A DNA stretch of 64,000 nucleotides from Kitasatospora gansuensis. GTDB taxonomy: Bacteria; Actinomycetota; Actinomycetes; Streptomycetales; Streptomycetaceae. The notes under the pieces are model-generated. The model made no database searches. It saw nothing but the letters and a program-made list of their open reading frames with translations, and was not told the origin of the DNA. Below are positions 59,492 through 64,000 of this stretch, one piece after another. The position numbers and the translations under genes are program-made. The DNA lies in contig NZ_JACHJR010000001.1 of assembly GCF_014203705.1 (NCBI RefSeq), forward strand, positions 5,766,001 through 5,830,000. The letters are read 5' to 3'. Each line of letters starts with the position of its first letter. Within the stretch, counting starts at the first letter, position 1.

Positions 59492-60334
59492 ATGAAGAAG
59501 CCGCTCATCGGAGCGTCCTGCTCGCTCCTGCTCGCCGGCGCCGCCGGGCTCACCGGCATCACCCCCGCCTTCGCCGCCCAGACCCCCACCGCCACGGTCG
59601 CCGCCGTGGACTTCGCGGGCACCGTGGCGCTCAGCAACTGCTCCGGATCGCTGATCAGGATGCCGAGTTCGGTGGCCACCGACCCGGCGCTGATCCTCTC
59701 CAACGGTCACTGTCTGGAGACCGGCTTCCCGGCCGCCGGCCAGGTGCTGACCAACCGCAGCTCCAACCGGTCCTTCTCGCTGCTCAACTCCTCGGGCAGC
59801 AAGGTCGCCACGCTGCGCGCCAACAAGATGGTCTACGGCACGATGACCGACACCGATGTGTCGATCTACCAGCTGAACACCACCTACGCGGCGATCAAGA
59901 GCTCGTACGGGATCAACCCGCTGACCGTGGCCGCCACCCACCCGGTCGCGGGCACCGCGATCAAGGTGGTCTCCGGCTACTGGAAGCGGATCTACTCCTG
60001 CAACGCCGACGCCTTCGTCTACCGACTGAAGGAGGGCGCGTGGACCTGGAAGGACTCCATGCGCTACACCTCCAGCTGCAACACCATCGGCGGCACCTCG
60101 GGCTCCCCGGTGGTCGACGTCGCCACCGGGCAGGTGGTCGCGGTGAACAACACCGGCAACGAGGACGGCGCGAGCTGCACCGACAACAACCCCTGCGAGG
60201 TCGACCAGAACGGCACGGTGACGGTCCGTCAGGGCATCAACTACGCCCAGCAGACGTACTGGATACCCGGCTGCTTCGGTACCGGCAACAAGCTCGACCT
60301 CGCCAAGGCGGGCTGCGCGCTCCCCAAGCCGTGA
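59492..60334 (+). CDS. Secreted trypsin-like serine protease
   Basis: A 280-residue protease. Signal peptide 1-29 (MKKPLIGASCSLLLAG... ending AFAAQ). The triad fits His73 in SNGHCLE, Asp122 in TDTDVSIY and Ser203 in GGTSGSPVVD; four pairs of cysteines follow. There is no long prodomain. The ATG is preceded by GAGAGGC; a longer frame upstream is rejected. Secreted peptidase of trypsin_2 kind; substrate unknown. Confidence 0.87.
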   Translation: MKKPLIGASCSLLLAGAAGLTGITPAFAAQTPTATVAAVDFAGTVALSNCSGSLIRMPSSVATDPALILSNGHCLETGFPAAGQVLTNRSSNRSFSLLNSSGSKVATLRANKMVYGTMTDTDVSIYQLNTTYAAIKSSYGINPLTVAATHPVAGTAIKVVSGYWKRIYSCNADAFVYRLKEGAWTWKDSMRYTSSCNTIGGTSGSPVVDVATGQVVAVNNTGNEDGASCTDNNPCEVDQNGTVTVRQGINYAQQTYWIPGCFGTGNKLDLAKAGCALPKP

Positions 60335-60383
60335 CACCCGGCCCGGCCGCCCTCGCGGGGGCGGCCGGGCGCCTCAGCGAACG

Positions 60384-60749
60384 TCAGGAAGCGTTCCGCC
60401 GCACCCGCAGCGCCCACAGCACCAGCGGGATCTGCCCGGGGACCCGGGCCAGCGCGGCGCCCCGCAGCGCGGCCGGGCGGTTCCGCCAGTCGTACGCCAT
60501 CTGGATGTTGGCCGGCAGGACGGCGGCGAACAGGCCGGCGGCCGCCAGCGCGCCCACCCGCCGGGTCCGTGGCAGCGCCACCGCGGCGCCAACGGCGAGT
60601 TCCGCCACGCCACTTGCGTACGTCCACTGCCGGGGCGTCCCCGGCAGGGCGCGCGGCACGATCGCGTCGAACTGACGCGGCACCACGAAGTGGGCGACAC
60701 CGGCGCCGAGCAGCAGCCCGCTCAGCAGCTTGGCGGAACGCGTGGACAC
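60384..60749 (-). CDS. DoxX-like membrane protein
   Basis: A 121-residue protein with four hydrophobic segments and the DoxX-type start LLLGAGVAHFVVPRQFDAIVPRALPG, YASGVAELAVGAAVAL, ANIQMAYDW. DoxX family proteins are membrane components linked to redox or thiol stress; precise role unknown. Convergent with the protease gene. Confidence 0.8.
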   Translation of the reverse strand: MSTRSAKLLSGLLLGAGVAHFVVPRQFDAIVPRALPGTPRQWTYASGVAELAVGAAVALPRTRRVGALAAAGLFAAVLPANIQMAYDWRNRPAALRGAALARVPGQIPLVLWALRVRRNAS

Positions 60750-60967
60750 GGGGCCTCCCGGCGGGATTTCCGGCGCCGGACGGCGCCGCGACTGTTACCG
60801 GAGAGTAGCCGTCAGGGGTGCTCCGGCGAAAGGAGCGGCGGCTGTTACAGAGTCGCCCGGTGACCGTTACACGACCGGCCGGGCACCGTGAGGTCGGGTT
60901 CCTAACGTCTGCCGTACCAACTACCGGCCACCGGGCCGGGAGTGGTGAGCATTCGGGAGGAACTCTC

Positions 60968-61339
60968 ATGGCAGGTACCACGACCGTCCGGCGCGCGGTG
61001 CGCCTCGCGCTGGTCTCCGCAGGCGTCGTCGGCGCGCTGGCCCTCTCCGGTTCGGCCGCCTTCGCCGACGGTACGCCGAGTGTGGCCCCCTCTGCCGTGG
61101 CCTCGGGCCCGGCGGTCTCGGCTCCGGCCGGCAGCGGTGTCAAGCCTTCGGTCGCGCCGACCACGCCCGCCAAGGGGGACGCGCAGGTGAAGGTCACGCC
61201 CAAGGGCGGGGCGCAGACCGGCGAGGCCGACAGCGGCAGCTCCACCGGCACCCTGGTCATCGGCTCGGGCCTGGCCGCCGTGGGCGCGGCCGGGATCGGC
61301 TTCGCCATCGTGCGTCGCCGTGCCGGCGCACAGGGCTAG
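60968..61339 (+). CDS. Small surface protein before the sortase
   Basis: A 123-residue exported protein: signal peptide 1-33 (ending SAAFADG), a Pro/Ala/Ser/Val-rich stalk, then a C-terminal hydrophobic segment (about 92-114) and Arg-rich end (VRRRAGAQG). This is the layout of a sortase substrate, but no LPxTG-type motif is visible before the hydrophobic segment. The last 20 bases overlap the sortase gene, so the two are cotranslated. Confidence 0.78.
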   Translation: MAGTTTVRRAVRLALVSAGVVGALALSGSAAFADGTPSVAPSAVASGPAVSAPAGSGVKPSVAPTTPAKGDAQVKVTPKGGAQTGEADSGSSTGTLVIGSGLAAVGAAGIGFAIVRRRAGAQG

Positions 61340-61988
61340 CCGCCGCCGAGGCCGTCGGCGCCCCTCGTGGGCGCCGGCGGCCACGGCCGGCGCCCTCGCC
61401 CTCACCAGCGGGATCGTGCTGCTCGGCGGCTCCGCCGAACCGCCGCCGGTGCGGATCAACACCGTTCTGTCGACCCCGGCCGACCTCCCGCCGGCCACCG
61501 CCCCGCCGAGCACCGCCCCCGGCCGGGCGGCCACCGGGCCGGTCGCACCGCCGGTCCGGCTGACGATCCCGCGGATGGGCGTGGACGCACCCGTCGAACC
61601 GAGCGGGCTGAACGCCGACGGCACGGTGGAGGTCCCACCGATGGACCGCCCCGGCCAGGTCGGCTGGTACCGCAACGGCCCGGCCCCGGGCCAGACCGGC
61701 CCGGCCGTACTGCTCGGCCACCTGGACACCCGCAAGGGCCCGGCGGTCTTCAACCGCGTCCGCGAACTCAGGCCGGGCGACCGGATCGACATCCGCCGCC
61801 AGGACGGCAGCGGCGTCTCGTACCGGGTGCGCGAGCTGCGGCAGTTCCCCAAGAGCGGCTTCCCCACCGAGCTGGTGTACGGCGACACCGACACCCCGCA
61901 GCTGCGGCTGATCACCTGCGGCGGCTCGCTGTCCGGCAACGGGCACTACACCGACAACATCATCGTCCTCGCCGACCTGATCCCTTAG
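61320..61988 (+). CDS. Class F sortase
   Basis: A 222-residue sortase with an N-terminal membrane anchor (about 18-38) and a Pro/Thr linker. Catalytic His in LLGHLDTRKGP, Cys in LRLITCGGSL; the final segment reads GHYTDNIIVLADL in place of the canonical Arg strand, as in class F enzymes. GTG start inside the end of the surface-protein gene. It attaches a secreted protein to the wall. Confidence 0.88.
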   Translation: MPAHRASRRRGRRRPSWAPAATAGALALTSGIVLLGGSAEPPPVRINTVLSTPADLPPATAPPSTAPGRAATGPVAPPVRLTIPRMGVDAPVEPSGLNADGTVEVPPMDRPGQVGWYRNGPAPGQTGPAVLLGHLDTRKGPAVFNRVRELRPGDRIDIRRQDGSGVSYRVRELRQFPKSGFPTELVYGDTDTPQLRLITCGGSLSGNGHYTDNIIVLADLIP

Positions 61989-62086
61989 CGGGGCCAACAG
62001 GCTGCTGACGGACCGTCGGGCCGGGCCGGTCCGGCGGTCAGGCAGACTGGACCACCGACCCGAGGCTTCCGAAAGGCGCATCCGAC

Positions 62087-62863
62087 GTGACGAGATGGCT
62101 CAGCCGCACCGTCCTGACCTGGGGCGTCGTCGTGCTCGCGGCGGTCGCGGCCGTCTCCGGCTGCGGCGCCGCCGGGCAGCTGCACGACGCCGGCCCGGCC
62201 CGTCCGATCGCCGCCCGTCCGATCGCCCAGCCGCTCTGGGCCGCCGAGACATCCGCCGCGGCGGCTTCCGAGGCGACCGTCCCGGCGCCGGCCCCGCTGC
62301 CAGGCATCACCGTGTCGGGCGACGACATCCGCACCGTCGAGGTCCGGAGCGTCCTGGAGAAGGACCCGGCCCTGCGGGCCGAGGAGCAGAAGGCGCTGAC
62401 CGGGTGTCAGGGGTGCACGGTGCGGCCCCCGGAGTACCGGGACGTCAGCGGGGACGGCCGGGTGGAGCTGATCACCGCCGTGCTGACCGGCTCGGAGACC
62501 GGCTACCTGCACGTCTACACCCTGCGGGACGGCCGGCTGTACGCGGCGCTCGCCCAGCGGGTGGTGTCCGGCTTCACGGCCGAGACCGTGGGCCAGGACC
62601 TGGTCGTGCGCGAGCCCAACGGCTCGCAGGTGCGGACCGCCACCACCTACCAGTGGACGGACCTCCGGCTGGCGCCGCTCACCGGTCCTGCGGCGGACGC
62701 CACCCTCTGCGAGCCGACGCCGGCGCCAGCGCCCACGGCCGTCCCGAGCGTCGATCCGAAGGCGGGCCGTCCGAAGACCGGCAGCCCCGGGCCGCAGGTC
62801 TCGATCGCCCCGTCCCTCCCACCGGGCAAGAGCTCCGGACCCGTACCGGTGAAGCCGAGCTGA
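62087..62863 (+). CDS. Lipoprotein of a CseA-like signalling operon
   Basis: A 258-residue lipoprotein: signal VLAAVAAVSGCG with the lipobox Cys, then a mature domain with ALTGCQGCTVRPPEYRDVSGDGRVELI and a Pro/Ser tail. It overlaps the response-regulator start as TGATG. In S. coelicolor the lipoprotein CseA precedes CseB and CseC in the cell-envelope stress operon; this layout is alike but no sigE gene precedes it (a sortase does). Confidence 0.78.
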   Translation: MTRWLSRTVLTWGVVVLAAVAAVSGCGAAGQLHDAGPARPIAARPIAQPLWAAETSAAAASEATVPAPAPLPGITVSGDDIRTVEVRSVLEKDPALRAEEQKALTGCQGCTVRPPEYRDVSGDGRVELITAVLTGSETGYLHVYTLRDGRLYAALAQRVVSGFTAETVGQDLVVREPNGSQVRTATTYQWTDLRLAPLTGPAADATLCEPTPAPAPTAVPSVDPKAGRPKTGSPGPQVSIAPSLPPGKSSGPVPVKPS

Positions 62864-63651
62864 TGAGCGGCCCCGTGAGCAACCTCGTGAGCAGGTCAGT
62901 GAGCAACCAGGTGAGCAACCCCGTGAGTACCGTCGTACCCGCCACCCCGCGCATCCTGCTGGTCGAGGACGACGAGGTGATCCGCGAGGCCACCCGGATG
63001 GCGCTGGAGCGCTACGGGTTCCCGGTCGACACCGCCGCCGACGGTCTTGAGGGCCTGGAACGGTTCCGCGCGCAGCGGCCCGACATCCTGCTGCTCGACG
63101 TGATGCTGCCGCTGCTCGATGGCGTCGGGCTGTGCCGCCGGATCCGGGAGGAGAGCCAGTTGCCGATCCTGATGATGTCGGCCCGCACCGAGCCGATCGA
63201 CGTCGTCTCCGGCCTGGAGGCCGGGGCCGACGACTACATCACCAAACCCTTCGAGACCGCTGTCCTGGTGGCCCGGATCCGCACTGTGCTGCGGCGCACC
63301 AGGACGGTGCCCGAGCCGCCCGCCGAGGCGCCCGCGCAGCCCGCGCCGGAGCCGCCGCGCTCCGTACGGGTGATCGACGGCCTGGAGGTCGACACCGATG
63401 CGATGGAGGTGCGAGTGGCGGGCCGTCAAGTGCCGCTCACCCCGACCGAGTTGCGGCTGCTGCTGGAGTTCACCGCCGCGCCCGGCATCGTGCTGGAGCG
63501 GCAGACCCTGCTGGAGCGGGTCTGGGACTACTCCTGGGGCGCCGACAGCCGGGTGGTGGACGTGCACGTGCAGCGCCTGCGCGCCAAGATCGGGGCGGCC
63601 AGGATCGAGACCATCCGGGGCTTCGGCTACAAGCTGCGGCGGTCCGGATGA
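62863..63651 (+). CDS. CseB-like OmpR-family response regulator
   Basis: A 262-residue response regulator. Receiver domain with acidic pocket LLVEDDEVIREAT, phosphorylated Asp in ILLLDVMLP (D79), Thr/Ser in MMSAR and Lys in YITKPF, then an OmpR-type winged helix (VPLTPTELRLLLEF; SRVVDVHVQRLRAKI). The receiver resembles CseB (DGVGLCRRIREE, SGLEAGADDY). The first 25 codons are an odd VSN-rich stretch encoded by repeated GTGAGC. Coupled to the lipoprotein gene and to the kinase gene. Confidence 0.9.
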   Translation: MSGPVSNLVSRSVSNQVSNPVSTVVPATPRILLVEDDEVIREATRMALERYGFPVDTAADGLEGLERFRAQRPDILLLDVMLPLLDGVGLCRRIREESQLPILMMSARTEPIDVVSGLEAGADDYITKPFETAVLVARIRTVLRRTRTVPEPPAEAPAQPAPEPPRSVRVIDGLEVDTDAMEVRVAGRQVPLTPTELRLLLEFTAAPGIVLERQTLLERVWDYSWGADSRVVDVHVQRLRAKIGAARIETIRGFGYKLRRSG

Positions 63652-64000
63652 ACCTGCGCCGTCAGATCGCCGCGACCGTCGCGCTGGTCTCCTTCCTGGT
63701 CGCCATCACGGTCGGGCTGCTGGTGCACCGCGCTTCGGTCGCCCAGCACGTCGAGCAGGCCAGGAAGTCGGCCGAGAACGCGCTCGACTCGGTGCTCACC
63801 GGGTACGCCCGCAACGGTGAGCTGGTCGGCTGGAAGGCCGACACCGACGATGTCGAACTCCCTTCGGAGCTGCGGCGGTTGGCCGAGCGGGGCCGCCGCG
63901 GCTCGCTGCTCGGCCCCAGCCGGGACGGCACCGCGATGTGGGCCGCCGCGGGCATCGGCACCGGCCTCCCGCCCGCGCAGGTGATCTCCGTCCGGGTGGA
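63648..64000 (+). CDS. Sensor kinase N-terminus (cut by window edge)
   Basis: The ATG at 63648 overlaps the regulator stop (ATGA). The visible 117 codons encode a short cytoplasmic N-terminus, a transmembrane segment (about 8-26) and the start of an extracellular sensor domain (HRASVAQHVEQARKSAENAL). The kinase part is beyond the edge. By position the CseC-type partner of the regulator. Confidence 0.8.
   Translation, partial: MNLRRQIAATVALVSFLVAITVGLLVHRASVAQHVEQARKSAENALDSVLTGYARNGELVGWKADTDDVELPSELRRLAERGRRGSLLGPSRDGTAMWAAAGIGTGLPPAQVISVRV

Noticed and set aside
57438..59495. A 685-codon plus-strand frame overlapping the GH30 gene
   Set aside because: Offset reading frame of the GH30 gene, Arg/Pro-rich, while the GH30 frame has signal peptide, catalytic residues and RICIN repeats.

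Overview
The window is high-GC actinobacterial DNA of Streptomycetaceae type (Streptomyces or Kitasatospora). The signs are GTG/TTG starts, GTGA and TGATG coupled genes, secreted RICIN-tailed glycoside hydrolases, TamR-, DasR- and LacI-type operators, a class F sortase and a CseB-like two-component locus. About half is a prophage, followed by a small mobile defence island and then chromosome.

Prophage (left edge to about 32,860). It is an apparently complete HK97/siphovirus-type prophage whose left end lies outside the window. From left to right it carries an XRE/ImmA-protease gene with an unknown partner (a candidate toxin-antitoxin or abortive-infection pair), two holin-like genes and an amidase endolysin, and then the structural genes, all on the minus strand: tail tip and fibre, Dit, a 1107-residue tape measure, a tail chaperone with a visible -1 frameshift site, tail tube, connectors, a glycosyltransferase coupled to the major capsid gene, scaffold, MuF-like protein, portal, and the two terminase subunits. 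Several plus-strand cargo genes interrupt this block, two of them with the same TAGGGT-N6-ATG leaderless start. The early region holds HNH, many small proteins and a winged-helix initiator whose gene contains seven palindromic iterons (probable replication origin). A divergent Cro/repressor switch and a tyrosine integrase end the prophage next to a 3' tRNA-Val(UAC) fragment (attachment site).

Island (about 32,950 to 41,540). It holds a small conserved gene, an IS110-type transposase gene interrupted by one stop codon, then a low-GC 1116-residue protein joining a Cap4-like nuclease domain, an NB-ARC/STAND ATPase and TPR repeats (a single-gene Avs-like antiphage candidate), then an IS5-type element with perfect 30-bp inverted repeats. 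A cluster of very small accessory genes follows.

Chromosome (41,743 to 64,000). Genes are an XRE-TPR regulator, a HAD hydrolase, small hypotheticals, a YoaK-type membrane protein, trans-aconitate methyltransferase with two TamR-type boxes, a VOC protein, pseudouridine degradation (psuG-psuK), MerR with a hydrolase, FadH-like dienoyl-CoA reductase, glyoxylate carboligase, a secreted polysaccharide-degrading group (alginate-lyase-like, GH18, GH30), a secreted trypsin-like protease, DoxX, a surface protein overlapping a class F sortase, and a lipoprotein/response regulator/sensor kinase operon cut by the right edge.
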